Shown here in pieces: positions 17,541 through 25,813 of a stretch of DNA of 64,000 bases. The position numbers were made by a program, and so were the translations under genes. The notes beneath the pieces were generated by a model. It saw nothing but the letters and a program-made list of their open reading frames with translations, was not told the DNA's origin and did no database searches. The DNA is from Sphingomonas sp. OV641 (GTDB taxonomy: Bacteria; Pseudomonadota; Alphaproteobacteria; Sphingomonadales; Sphingomonadaceae). The stretch covers positions 62,001 through 126,000 of the forward strand of contig NZ_FNZB01000004.1 in NCBI RefSeq assembly GCF_900109205.1, given 5' to 3'. Numbering within the stretch: position 1 is the first letter of the stretch; each line of letters opens with the position of its first letter.

Positions 17541-18650
17541 TCACGGCCCGGCCGGGACCGACGCGGGCGCGTCGCCGAACAGCGGCAGCGCAGGCGCTTC
17601 CTCCGGCGCGGGCACGTCGAAATTGGATACGGTCACGCCGACCAGCCGGATGCCCGCCTCGGGCGGGTAGATGGAGCGGACGAGATCAAGGCTCGCCTGC
17701 CGCAACAGCGCCTGATCCGCCACCGCACCCGGGTGGCTGCGGCTGCGGGTGATCTGGCGGAAGTCCTGGAACTTGATCTTGACCGTCACGGTGCGGCCGA
17801 ATGCCTGCGCCTTTTCGCACCATTCCCACACATCGTCCGCCATGCGCAGCACGCCCGCCTCGATCTCCGCCGGTTCGGTCAGGTCGCGGTTGAAGGTCGT
17901 CTCGGAGCCGGAGGATTTGCGCACGCGGTGCGGGTTCACCGGGCGATGATCCTCGCCGCGCGCGATGGCGTGATACCAGCCCGCCGAACTGCCGAAATGC
18001 TGCTCCAGGAACGCCAGCGACTTGGCGCGCAGATCGCCGCCGCTCTCGATCCCCAGCCGCTTCATCTTGGCCGCCGTCACCGGGCCGACCCCGTGGAAGC
18101 GCGACACGGGCAGCGCTTCCACCCAGGCCGCGCCCATGTCCGGCGTCACGGCGAACTGGCCATTGGGCTTGCGATGGTCGGACGCGAGCTTTGCCAGGAA
18201 CTTGTTGTAGGACACGCCGGCGGAGGCGGTGAGGCCGGTTTCCCCCAGGATGCGAGCGCGGATCGCCTTGGCCGTAGCCCAGGCGGTGGGCAGGCCGGCG
18301 CGGTTCGCCGTCACGTCCAGATAGGCCTCGTCCAGCGAGAGCGGCTGGATGAGATCGGTATAATCGGCGAAGATGGCGTGGATCTGCCGCGATACCGCCT
18401 TGTACACCTCGAAACGCGGGCGCACGAAGATGAGGTCGGGGCAGCGGCGCAGCGCGGTGACGGAGGGGAGGGCGGATCGCACCCCGAAGGCGCGCGCCTC
18501 ATAGCTGGCGGCCGCCACCACGCCGCGCGCATTGGGGGAGCCGACCGCCACGGGCCGCCCGCGCAGGTCGGGATTGTCGCGCTGCTCCACCGACGCGAAA
18601 AAGGCGTCCATGTCGACATGGATGATCTTGCGAATCGATCCATCTTCCAT
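17541..18650 (-). CDS. dinB: DNA polymerase IV (translesion polymerase)
   Basis: A 369-residue Y-family polymerase. The start at M-E-D-G-S-I-R-K is followed by the first catalytic motif (H-V-D-M-D-A-F-F-A-S-V-E at residues ~11-22) and the second (S-L-D-E-A-Y-L-D). The thumb helix-hairpin-helix is V-S-R-F-H-G-V-G-P-V-T, and a little-finger domain follows to the end. It copies past DNA lesions at reduced fidelity. A perfect alphaproteobacterial LexA site lies 22 bases upstream, so it should be SOS-induced. It is not accompanied by imuA/imuB/dnaE2 here. Confidence 0.94.
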   Translation of the reverse strand: MEDGSIRKIIHVDMDAFFASVEQRDNPDLRGRPVAVGSPNARGVVAAASYEARAFGVRSALPSVTALRRCPDLIFVRPRFEVYKAVSRQIHAIFADYTDLIQPLSLDEAYLDVTANRAGLPTAWATAKAIRARILGETGLTASAGVSYNKFLAKLASDHRKPNGQFAVTPDMGAAWVEALPVSRFHGVGPVTAAKMKRLGIESGGDLRAKSLAFLEQHFGSSAGWYHAIARGEDHRPVNPHRVRKSSGSETTFNRDLTEPAEIEAGVLRMADDVWEWCEKAQAFGRTVTVKIKFQDFRQITRSRSHPGAVADQALLRQASLDLVRSIYPPEAGIRLVGVTVSNFDVPAPEEAPALPLFGDAPASVPAGP

Positions 18651-18671
18651 GCCGGCGCTGTAGCAGCATGA

Positions 18672-18686
18672 GAACAATATGGGAAC
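18672..18686. promoter_or_regulatory. LexA (SOS) box of dinB
   Basis: GAAC-N7-GAAC (GAACAATATGGGAAC), which reads GTTC-N7-GTTC on the dinB strand. This is the known LexA recognition form in alphaproteobacteria. It lies 22 bp before the dinB start codon. Confidence 0.75.
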
Positions 18687-18895
18687 GGCGGATCGCCCCG
18701 CGGCGGCGCCGTCCTGACGCCGTCCTGACGCGCCATCTTGACGCATTGTCGCAGCATTCGAACGTCATGTGATGGAACGAGCGTCGCGGTGCCGCGCTGT
18801 GTCACTGGCGGACCGTGTCATTGCTGGGTCATCCCCGCAAGGCGCGCCGCCGCAGTAAAGCTCCGGGCCAAGCGACCCGGCGAGATGGAGTATTC

Positions 18896-19138
18896 ATGGC
18901 CGACAAGACAGCGATCCTCTACCGAATGGTCCTGCCGGATCACACCTGCCCCTTTGGCGTGCGGGCCAAGCAGATGCTGGAAGCCGCCGGCTATGACGTG
19001 GACGATCGGGTGCTTTCCACGCGTGAGGAGGTGGACGCGTTCAAGGCCGAACATGGCGTGCCGACCACGCCGCAGGTGTTCATCGGTGGCGAGCGGATCG
19101 GCGGCAGCGACGATCTGGAACGGTATCTTTCGGCATGA
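18896..19138 (+). CDS. Glutaredoxin-family protein
   Basis: An 80-residue thioredoxin-fold protein. The active-site segment is T-C-P-F-G at residues ~20-24, so only the N-terminal cysteine is kept, implying monothiol-type chemistry. T-T-P-Q-V-F-I-G-G-E-R-I-G-G is the conserved cis-proline and glycine region. It likely reduces glutathione mixed disulfides or carries glutathione. It overlaps tspO by 4 bases (ATGA), so the two are translated together. Confidence 0.88.
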   Translation: MADKTAILYRMVLPDHTCPFGVRAKQMLEAAGYDVDDRVLSTREEVDAFKAEHGVPTTPQVFIGGERIGGSDDLERYLSA

Positions 19139-19695
19139 GCGCGGCCGTCACCTCGCCGCGCGTGGGCTTCTCGCGCCCCGCCGCCGCCGCGATCGTTGCC
19201 GGCGTGCTGGGCGCCAGCGCGCTGGTCGGCCGCCGCAACGCGCCCGATGCGAAGCACCCGCGCACCCGCGCCTGGTACAAGCGGCTCGACAAGCCCGGCT
19301 ATACCCCGCCCGATGCGGCGTTCGGCGCGGTGTGGCCGGCGCTGGAAAGCGGGCTGGCGGTGGGCGGCTATCGCCTGCTGCGCCAGCCGGCCGGTGCCGG
19401 GCGCAATCTGGCGCTTGGCCTGTGGCTGCTCAACACGGGCATGATCGGCGGCTGGACCGAATTGTTCTTTCGCAAGCGACAGCTTGGCGCCGGCGCGGTG
19501 GCATCGGGCGCGATGGTGGCGAGCGGCGCGGGCTATGTCGCCTCCGCCGCGCGGGCCGATCGCCCGGCCGCGCTGCTCGGCGTGCCCTTCGTCGCCTGGG
19601 TCGGCTTCGCCACCGTGCTCGCCGAACAGGTGTGGCAGCGCAACAGCGCCCGCCAGCGCCAGGACGCCGACCCCACCCAATCCGCCGGCGCCTGA
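19135..19695 (+). CDS. tspO: TspO/MBR family membrane protein
   Basis: A 186-residue tryptophan-rich sensory protein. The family signature W-Y-K-R-L-D-K-P-G-Y-T-P-P-D is at residues ~43-56, and about five membrane helices follow, including P-F-V-A-W-V-G-F-A-T. TspO proteins bind porphyrins and are linked to oxidative stress and photosynthesis control in alphaproteobacteria. It has an N-terminal extension of ~15 residues and is coupled to the glutaredoxin gene. Confidence 0.88.
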   Translation: MSAAVTSPRVGFSRPAAAAIVAGVLGASALVGRRNAPDAKHPRTRAWYKRLDKPGYTPPDAAFGAVWPALESGLAVGGYRLLRQPAGAGRNLALGLWLLNTGMIGGWTELFFRKRQLGAGAVASGAMVASGAGYVASAARADRPAALLGVPFVAWVGFATVLAEQVWQRNSARQRQDADPTQSAGA

Positions 19696-19786
19696 CCGAC
19701 GCGTGGATGCCGGGCCCCTCCCGGCATCCAAGCGTCCGCCAGCCGAACCGATCACGCTGGCGAAGCCCCGAACCCCACCGCAAGGC

Positions 19787-20595
19787 CGGGGTGACGATCG
19801 GAAATCGTCACGCGCATCCCCCGTACCCCGACAAACGCGAGCCCCTCGCGAAGCCCCGCCATCGCCCCGAACACCCCGTCATCCCGGCCCCGCGCCGGGA
19901 TCCAAGGCTCCGCGCACGCACCGGCCCGAAGGTCTGCGGCTCGGTATACGCAGAGATCTGGCCAACCTCCGCGCCCCAATCGCAAAGGCCACCGCCCGCG
20001 CCCGCAGCCACCGTCCCGCCAACCTCAATCCCTCGCACACGCGGAACCTTGGACCCCGGCGCAAGGCCGGGGTGACGGCGAGGGGAAATCGTGACGCGCT
20101 TCCCCCGTACCCCGACGACGCGAGCCCCTCACGAAGCCCCGCCATCGCCCCGAACACCCCGTCATCCCGGCCCCGCGCCGGGATCCAAGGCTCCGCGCAC
20201 GCAACGGCTGGAAGGTCTGCGGCGCGGTACACGCAGAGATCTGGCCAACCCCCGCGCCCCACTCGCAAACGCGCTCCCGACGGCCACCGCCCGCGCCCGC
20301 AGCCACCGTCCCGCCAACCTCAACCCCTAGCACACGCGGAACCTTGGACCGCGGCGCAAGGCCGGGGTGACGGTTGGAATTGGCGTGACGCGCTTCCCCC
20401 GTACCCCGACGAACGCGAGCCCCTCGCGAAGCCCCGCCATCGCCCCGAACACCCCGTCATCCCGGCCTTGCGCCGGGATCCAAGGCTCCGCGCACGCAAC
20501 GGCTCGAAGGTCTGCGGCGCGGTACACGAAGAGATCTGGCCAACCCCCGCGCCCCACTCGCAAACGCGCTCCCGGCGGCAATCCGGCCGCCGCAC
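19787..20595. repeat. Tandem array of a ~283-295 bp unit
   Basis: The gap between tspO and nsrR (19696-20605) contains nearly three copies of one long unit. The word CGTCATCCCGG starts at 19877, 20160 and 20455, giving periods of 283 and 295 bp. Each unit contains an internal GC-rich palindrome (CCCGGCC...GCCGGGAT). Reading frames across it are shadows with repeated peptides and no gene features. Copies 2 and 3 are the more alike in the AACGCGCTCCC segment. Confidence 0.85.
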
Positions 20596-20605
20596 CCGTC
20601 AGCGT

Positions 20606-21097
20606 TCAGTCGCGCGAAGGCTCACTCATGCTGATGCCGTCCGCCGCCAGCACCTCCTCCGGCACCGGCGCCTGGGTATCGCGCAGCGCGAACAGGCCGC
20701 GCAGGTCTGCCGGCCGGTTGGCGAGATCGGCCACCGAATAGCGATCGAGCGCGGCGAGGAAGGCGCGCGTCGCTTCGGCAAGGACGCGCGGCAGGCCACA
20801 GGCCGGCGCGATCACGCAGTCGCCGCATTCCACCAGGTCGAACCCGCCCTCGGTATGGCGCACCAGTTCGCCGATGTTGATCTGCGCGGCCGGGCGCGCC
20901 AGTCGCAGCCCGCCGTTGCGGCCGCGCACCGTCTCCACGAAGCCCGCGCGGCCGAGATCCTGCACCACCTTCATCAGATGATCCTTGGAGATCGCATAGC
21001 GGGTCGCGATCCGCCCGATGGAGGCGAGCTCGTTGTCGTGCGCCGCCAGGTGGATCAGCACGCGAAGCGCATAGTCGGTGTAGCGGCTCAGCTTCAT
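20606..21097 (-). CDS. nsrR: Rrf2-family repressor, NsrR-like
   Basis: A 163-residue Rrf2 regulator. The N-terminal winged helix (M-K-L-S-R-Y-T-D-Y-A-L-R-V-L-I) is typical. Three cysteines in E-C-G-D-C-V-I-A-P-A-C (about residues 93-103) are positioned to bind a nitric-oxide-sensitive iron-sulfur cluster. It is divergent from the flavohaemoglobin gene across 84 bp, the usual arrangement of NsrR with its main target. The ~20-residue tail after residue 140 is longer than in E. coli NsrR. Confidence 0.88.
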   Translation of the reverse strand: MKLSRYTDYALRVLIHLAAHDNELASIGRIATRYAISKDHLMKVVQDLGRAGFVETVRGRNGGLRLARPAAQINIGELVRHTEGGFDLVECGDCVIAPACGLPRVLAEATRAFLAALDRYSVADLANRPADLRGLFALRDTQAPVPEEVLAADGISMSEPSRD

Positions 21098-21181
21098 GCC
21101 GCGCTTATACAGGTATTCTGGTTGCATGTATATGCGCGGAGGAATACAGGCATTGCAAATACCTCTTTTACGGAGTCGTTC
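21098..21181. promoter_or_regulatory. Divergent nsrR/hmp promoter region
   Basis: The 84-bp spacer is markedly richer in AT than its flanks. It contains exact inverted arms AGGTATT...AATACCT and an ATGTATATGC stretch, so it is the natural place for an NsrR operator. I could not fix an exact site. Confidence 0.55.
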
Positions 21182-22375
21182 ATGCCCGCGCCGCTCTCCC
21201 CGCAAACGATCGCCATCGTTCAGGCCACCGTTCCCGCCCTTGCCGACCATGGCGCCGCGATCACCGGCGCCATGTATCGCCGCCTGTTCCAGGATCCGGA
21301 GATCGCCGCGCTGTTCAACACCGCCAATCAGCAGAATGGCGCGCAGCTTCACGCGCTGGCGACCGCCATCCTCGCTTACGCCCGCAACATCGAAAATCTC
21401 GCCGCGCTCGGCCCGGCGGTGGAGCGGATCGCGCAAAAGCACATCGGCTATGCGATCAAGGCCGAACATTATCCCCATGTCGCCACCGCCCTGCTCGGCG
21501 CGATCGCCGAGGTGCTGGGCGAGGCGGCCACGCCCGAGATTCTCGCCGCCTGGGGCGAGGCCTATTGGTTCCTCGCCGATATCCTGAAGGGCCGCGAGGC
21601 GGCGATCCGCGCCGAGATCATGACGCATGACGGCGGCTGGACCGACTGGCGCCGCTTCGTGGTGACGGAGCGCAAGGACGAAAGCGAAGGCATCGCTTCC
21701 TTCATCCTGAAGCCGGAGGATGGCGGCCGGGTGCTGCGCCACCGTGCCGGCCAGTATCTCACCTTGCGCTTCGATGTTGCCGGCCGCCCCGGGCTGAAGC
21801 GCAACTTCTCCATTTCCTGCGGGCCGAACGACGATCACTATCGCATCACCGTGAAGCGTCAGGCCGATGGCGGCGCCTCGGCGTTCCTGCATGACGAAGC
21901 GGTGCCCGGCACGGTGATCGAGCTGACGCCGCCGGCCGGCGATTTCTTCCTGGCGGATGCGCCGGATCGCCCGATTGTGCTGCTGTCGGGCGGGGTCGGC
22001 CTCACGCCGCTGGTCAGCATGCTGGAGCAGATCGCGGCCGTGCACCCGGGCGTTCCCATCTGGTACGTCCATGGCACCGCCAGCCGCGCGACCCATGCGC
22101 TGGATGCGCAGGTCCGCGCGCTCGCCGCCCGGCACGGCGGCACGAAGGTCGCCACCTTCTACGAGCGGCGCGACGAAGCGGACGAGGCCGAGGCCGGCCT
22201 CATCACCATCGACTGGCTTAAGGCCAACACGCCGTTCGTGGAGGCCGATTATTATCTCTGCGGCCCGCGCCCGTTCCTGCGCTCGTTCGTGTCGGGGCTG
22301 GTCGCCGCCGGCGTGCCGGCGACGCAGGTGCATTACGAGCTGTTCGGCCCGACGGACGAGGTGCTGGCGGCCTGA
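21182..22375 (+). CDS. hmp: Flavohaemoglobin (nitric oxide dioxygenase)
   Basis: A 397-residue Hmp. The globin domain covers residues 1-~140. H85 in Q-K-H-I-G-Y is the proximal haem ligand, and Y-R-R-L-F is near the distal side. The FAD domain (~150-260) has R-N-F-S-I-S-C, and the NAD domain (~265-397) has L-S-G-G-V-G-L-T-P and Y-L-C-G-P-R-P-F. It converts nitric oxide to nitrate with O2 and NADPH. The start was set at the ATG just after GGAG, not at the long upstream open frame, which crosses the repeat array. Confidence 0.95.
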   Translation: MPAPLSPQTIAIVQATVPALADHGAAITGAMYRRLFQDPEIAALFNTANQQNGAQLHALATAILAYARNIENLAALGPAVERIAQKHIGYAIKAEHYPHVATALLGAIAEVLGEAATPEILAAWGEAYWFLADILKGREAAIRAEIMTHDGGWTDWRRFVVTERKDESEGIASFILKPEDGGRVLRHRAGQYLTLRFDVAGRPGLKRNFSISCGPNDDHYRITVKRQADGGASAFLHDEAVPGTVIELTPPAGDFFLADAPDRPIVLLSGGVGLTPLVSMLEQIAAVHPGVPIWYVHGTASRATHALDAQVRALAARHGGTKVATFYERRDEADEAEAGLITIDWLKANTPFVEADYYLCGPRPFLRSFVSGLVAAGVPATQVHYELFGPTDEVLAA

Positions 22376-22687
22376 TCCAGGAGGCCGCGACACTCACCCC
22401 GTCATGCCGGGCCCGTCCCGGCATCCGGGGTGCCGCGCATTCTCTGGCTTGAGGGTCGTGGCACAGGATGCCGAACCAGCCGGCACGAGGGGGTGGGTGT
22501 CGCGGCCTCGCGAACGCCGGATCGGTTCAGCGATGCCGGCACGCGCAGCGGCGCTCTCCTTCCGCTTTCCCGCCCTGATCCGGTCCGCGGCGAGGGCGGC
22601 GTGGCATTACCCTGAAGCCGTCCCGCCATCGCGTGCCCGGATCAACGACCCGTGCCCCGCCGCCGCCCGGCGCGGCGGGCGCGCCCC
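22376..22687. other. Gap with a palindrome of the GTCATGCCGGG type
   Basis: 312 bp without a credible gene. A GTCATGCCGGG...CCCGGCATCC hairpin lies at about 22400-22430, right after hmp. Similar words occur at 3367, 19705, 30611 and 31044. Confidence 0.5.
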
Positions 22688-23869
22688 TTAGCGGCTCGCG
22701 CGCTCGGCCTGGTCCGCCTCCTCGGTCAGGTCCAGCGTCTCGAACCCGCCCACCGCAACGCGGCGGCTGATCAGGCTGTTCGTCGGCACGACATATTTGG
22801 ATCGCCGCGTCAGCCGCTCGACCTTGTAATAGCCCTGCCCATCGTCCCCCGACCCGGCGGCGCGCGCCGAATAGCGCCGCTGCGCGATCTGGCGCAGCAC
22901 CAGATCGGTCCAGGGATTGCCGGAAGACTGGCGCAGCACCTCCGCATCCGCCGTGGTGCCATCGGGCCGGATCCAGAAGCCGACATCGGCCCATTGGATC
23001 GCATCGAGATCGCTACTGCGATACGGGTCGGGGTCAACGTCAGCGTCGGCACGCGAGCCGAACGCCGCGCTGCTTCCCAGATAGGACCGCGCCCGGCCGC
23101 GCGCCTCCTGTAGCTGCGCCGCGGCGTCCAGCTCATAGGGCGGCGCCTTCAGCAGCACGGGCGCTTCATCCTGCCCCTGGCCGAGCGACCGGATCAGCCG
23201 GTCCAGATTCTCCCCCTCGGCATCCTTGGCGGCGATCCGCAGCCGCAGCACGCGCAGCGCGGTGGCATAGCCCGGCTGCTGCGCAAGCGTGCGGCGATCC
23301 AGCTCGTCCAGCTTGGCGCGGGCGTCCTTCGGGCGATCGGTGGCGGTCAGCAGCCACACGCGCTTCATCCCCGCCAGCATCGCCGCGCGATCGTTGCCGC
23401 TTTTCAGCGCCGCGTCCTCGCTGGCGCGATAGGCCGCTTCCGCCCGCATGGCGGTTCCCGTCTTCACCCACATGTCGCCCAGCGCGGTGGTGGCGGCGAG
23501 CACGGCGGGGTCGTCCGGCGGCAGATTGTCCTTCAGGACATGCACCTGGCTGGCCACCGCGCGGCGATAATCGTCCTGGTTGCCCTCGTGCAGCGCCACC
23601 GTGGCATAGGCCTCGTAGATCGCGGCGACCGGCTTGGGATCGCTCTCGGCCTTGCCCTTGTTGCGGGAAATCGCGCCCGCGAGCACCGATTTCGCGTCCA
23701 GATACTTGCCGGTGCGAAAGCGCGCCTCGGCCAGCGCGATGCTCGCCTGCGCATCGCGCAGCGGGGTGCAGCCGCCGCGCACGCACTGCTGATGCGCCTC
23801 CTCCAGCCGCTTGCCCGTCACCACGATCTCGCCGCTCGCTTGAGCCAAGAGCAGAAGAAACAGGGACAT
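22688..23869 (-). CDS. Exported TPR-type protein with TonB-like C-terminus
   Basis: A 393-residue protein with a short hydrophobic leader (residues 1-~10) and good GGGAG upstream. Residues ~40-220 are alanine-rich helical pairs like tetratricopeptide repeats. The C-terminal part (about 290-345: V-G-F-W-I-R-P-D-G-T, then L-V-L-R-Q-I-A-Q-R-R-Y) resembles the fold of TonB/energy-transducer C-termini used for periplasmic contacts. No further function can be assigned. Confidence 0.7.
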   Translation of the reverse strand: MSLFLLLLAQASGEIVVTGKRLEEAHQQCVRGGCTPLRDAQASIALAEARFRTGKYLDAKSVLAGAISRNKGKAESDPKPVAAIYEAYATVALHEGNQDDYRRAVASQVHVLKDNLPPDDPAVLAATTALGDMWVKTGTAMRAEAAYRASEDAALKSGNDRAAMLAGMKRVWLLTATDRPKDARAKLDELDRRTLAQQPGYATALRVLRLRIAAKDAEGENLDRLIRSLGQGQDEAPVLLKAPPYELDAAAQLQEARGRARSYLGSSAAFGSRADADVDPDPYRSSDLDAIQWADVGFWIRPDGTTADAEVLRQSSGNPWTDLVLRQIAQRRYSARAAGSGDDGQGYYKVERLTRRSKYVVPTNSLISRRVAVGGFETLDLTEEADQAERASR

Positions 23870-23970
23870 TGTGATCTCCCGCAGGTGAAACGGCAGCCTA
23901 CACGCCGTCCGGGCGGCGGCAAGTGCCGGGGCGGGTTACATTTGCGCGCCGGCCGCCTAGGCTCGGTGCC

Positions 23971-24984
23971 ATGGCGCGCAATCGTTACTATCAGGGCCCG
24001 ACGAGCGACCATTTCGATGGTGTTCGCTTCTTCAATCCGGGCCAGCCCTCCACCGATCGGGGCCTTCGCGCCCTGCTGCGATGGAAGCTCGCGGGCGGCG
24101 CGGCGCGCTGGCCCGCCGCCGTGCCCGTCACCCAGGCGACACCGGAAGCGGCGGTGGCGGGGCTGCGCGTCACCATGGTCGGCCATGCCAGCGTGCTGAT
24201 CCAGGCGGCGGGGATGAACATCCTGACCGATCCGGTCTGGTCCACCCGCGCCAGCCCCTTCGCGCGCCTCGGGCCGAAGCGGGTGACGGCGCCCGGCATC
24301 GCTTATGAGGATCTGCCGCCGATCCATGCCGTGCTGATCAGCCATTGCCATTATGATCATTTCGATGTGGCGACGCTGCGCCGGCTCCAGGCCGATCACG
24401 CGCCGCTGTTCGCCTTGCCGCTGGGCAATGATGCGATCCTGAAGGCCGCCGTGCCGGATGCGCGCTGCGTGGTGGGCGACTGGTGGGACCGGCTGGTGCT
24501 GAGAGAAGGTGGCGCGGGGCAGGGGATCGCGACCACGCTGACGCCCGCCTATCACTGGGCGAACCGCTGGCCCAGCGACGTGCGCATGGCACTCTGGTCG
24601 GGGCATTGGCTCCACACGCCGGCGGGCAGCGTCTGGTTCGTCGGCGACACCGGCTATGGCGATGGCGCGATCTTCACGGCGGTGGCCGATCGGCTCGGCG
24701 CGCCGGATGCCGCGCTGATCCCGATCGGTGCCTATGAGCCGCGCTGGTTCATGGCGGCGCAGCACATCAACCCGGCAGAGGCGGTGCGCATCTTTCGCCA
24801 GGTCGCGGCAGGCTGGGCGATGGGCATCCACTGGGGCACCTTCCAGCTGACCGACGAGGCCCGCGACGCGCCCCGCCTCGCGCTCGCCACCGCCTTGTCC
24901 GCCGCCGCCATCCCGCCCCGCCGCTTCGTCGCTGGCCACCCGGGTGAAGCGCATGACGTGACGCCCGCCGCCGACGAGGGCTGA
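23971..24984 (+). CDS. Metallo-beta-lactamase-fold hydrolase (NAPE-PLD/UlaG-like)
   Basis: A 337-residue zinc hydrolase. The metal site H-C-H-Y-D-H (residues ~119-124), V-G-H-A-S-V-L-I near residue 70 and the later F-V-G-D-T-G-Y-G-D aspartate fit the family that includes N-acyl-phosphatidylethanolamine phospholipase D. F-N-P-G-Q-P in the N-terminus is a variant of the family's early motif. The likely substrate is a phospholipid or lactone, but this is not certain. It converges on the exonuclease gene. Confidence 0.85.
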   Translation: MARNRYYQGPTSDHFDGVRFFNPGQPSTDRGLRALLRWKLAGGAARWPAAVPVTQATPEAAVAGLRVTMVGHASVLIQAAGMNILTDPVWSTRASPFARLGPKRVTAPGIAYEDLPPIHAVLISHCHYDHFDVATLRRLQADHAPLFALPLGNDAILKAAVPDARCVVGDWWDRLVLREGGAGQGIATTLTPAYHWANRWPSDVRMALWSGHWLHTPAGSVWFVGDTGYGDGAIFTAVADRLGAPDAALIPIGAYEPRWFMAAQHINPAEAVRIFRQVAAGWAMGIHWGTFQLTDEARDAPRLALATALSAAAIPPRRFVAGHPGEAHDVTPAADEG

Positions 24985-25017
24985 GGCGCCGGGAGATCCT
25001 CCGGCCCGAGCGGCCCG

Positions 25018-25569
25018 TTATTCCTCCTCCGCCACCCGCTTTCGCGCGGCGGCGCGCACGGCCAGCCAGCGGTCCCGCTCGGCCAGCGCGTCGGGCAATG
25101 CGCGATGCGCCGGCGGATCTTCCGGCCGTGCGCCCGCCTTTGTCACGATGCGGTGCGTTTCGTCCTCCAGCTGCGGCCCCGAGAAGCGGTGCTTCAGTTC
25201 CTCGCGCGCCGTTTCCTCCAGCGCCTCGCCCGTGTTGCGCAGCCGGAGCGCGTGGCGGTCCAGCCCGGCGCCGCGCAGCAGCGCGCTCAGCCATTTGCCG
25301 TCCCAGGATGGCGCGCTGGCGAACAGGTCATGCCCGCCCAGCGCCTCCACCATCCGCGTCGCCACCTCCGCCGCAGCTTGCCCCTCCTGCTCCAGCCGCG
25401 CGCGCGACAGGCCGTGGATCCGTTCCGATTCCGCGTCCCAGTCGGTCCATTGCGGCAGCGGCGCGATCAGGTGGCTGTCGGACCGGCCGTCCTGAAACAC
25501 CCAGGCCACCTCCACCGGCCAGCTGTGATCCGACAGCGACGAGGCTTCGAAATCGAGAAACACCTTCAT
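25018..25569 (-). CDS. DnaQ-like (DEDD) 3'-5' exonuclease
   Basis: A 183-residue protein beginning with M-K-V-F-L-D-F-E-A-S-S-L, which carries the D-x-E of exonuclease motif I. The acidic residues of the later motifs (A-P-S-W-D-G-K-W near residue 87, and H-R-A-L-P-D-A near residue 155) complete a DEDDh-type site. It is smaller than a proofreading subunit and probably acts on short RNA or DNA ends. AAAGGG precedes the chosen ATG. Confidence 0.78.
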   Translation of the reverse strand: MKVFLDFEASSLSDHSWPVEVAWVFQDGRSDSHLIAPLPQWTDWDAESERIHGLSRARLEQEGQAAAEVATRMVEALGGHDLFASAPSWDGKWLSALLRGAGLDRHALRLRNTGEALEETAREELKHRFSGPQLEDETHRIVTKAGARPEDPPAHRALPDALAERDRWLAVRAAARKRVAEEE

Positions 25570-25638
25570 CGCTTTCCCTTTGGCATCGCTTTCCCTTTGG
25601 TCCATCGCCCGGCGTGATACGAGAACGTCCCGTTCAGC

Positions 25639-25710
25639 CGATCGGTCCGGGCGATCGGTCCGGGCGATCGGTCGGGGCGAATGGTCCGGGCGATCGGCCG
25701 GGGCGATCGG
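25639..25710. repeat. 13-bp imperfect tandem repeat
   Basis: About 5.5 copies of a CGATCGGTCCGGG-type unit (starts 25639, 25652, 25665, 25678, 25691, 25704). The first two are perfect. The array sits between the exonuclease and SDR starts, so changes in copy number would alter promoter spacing. Confidence 0.8.
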
Positions 25711-25813
25711 GCCGATCCTTCATCGACCTCGCCAGCGCGGCGCGTCGGCGCGGCGCGGCCCCGGCTCGCCGGCCGGCGATGAACCCGCCGCCGCCCAGGC
25801 GCATTATACGGGC

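Noticed and set aside
19787..20595. Possible CRISPR array
   Set aside because: The repeat period is about 290 bp with no short repeat/unique spacer pattern and no cas genes.
19484..21181. N-terminal extension of the hmp frame
   Set aside because: It crosses tspO, the tandem repeats and the nsrR gene. True Hmp starts at 21182 by family length and ribosome site.
21098..21181. Exact NsrR binding site
   Set aside because: Partial inverted repeats only. No segment matched a known NsrR consensus well enough.
20606..22393. 595-residue minus-strand frame containing NsrR at its end
   Set aside because: Only the last 163 residues are Rrf2-like. The rest is antisense to hmp.
22400..22430. Terminator after hmp
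   Set aside because: The hairpin has no T-tract and belongs to a dispersed repeat type, so termination cannot be claimed.
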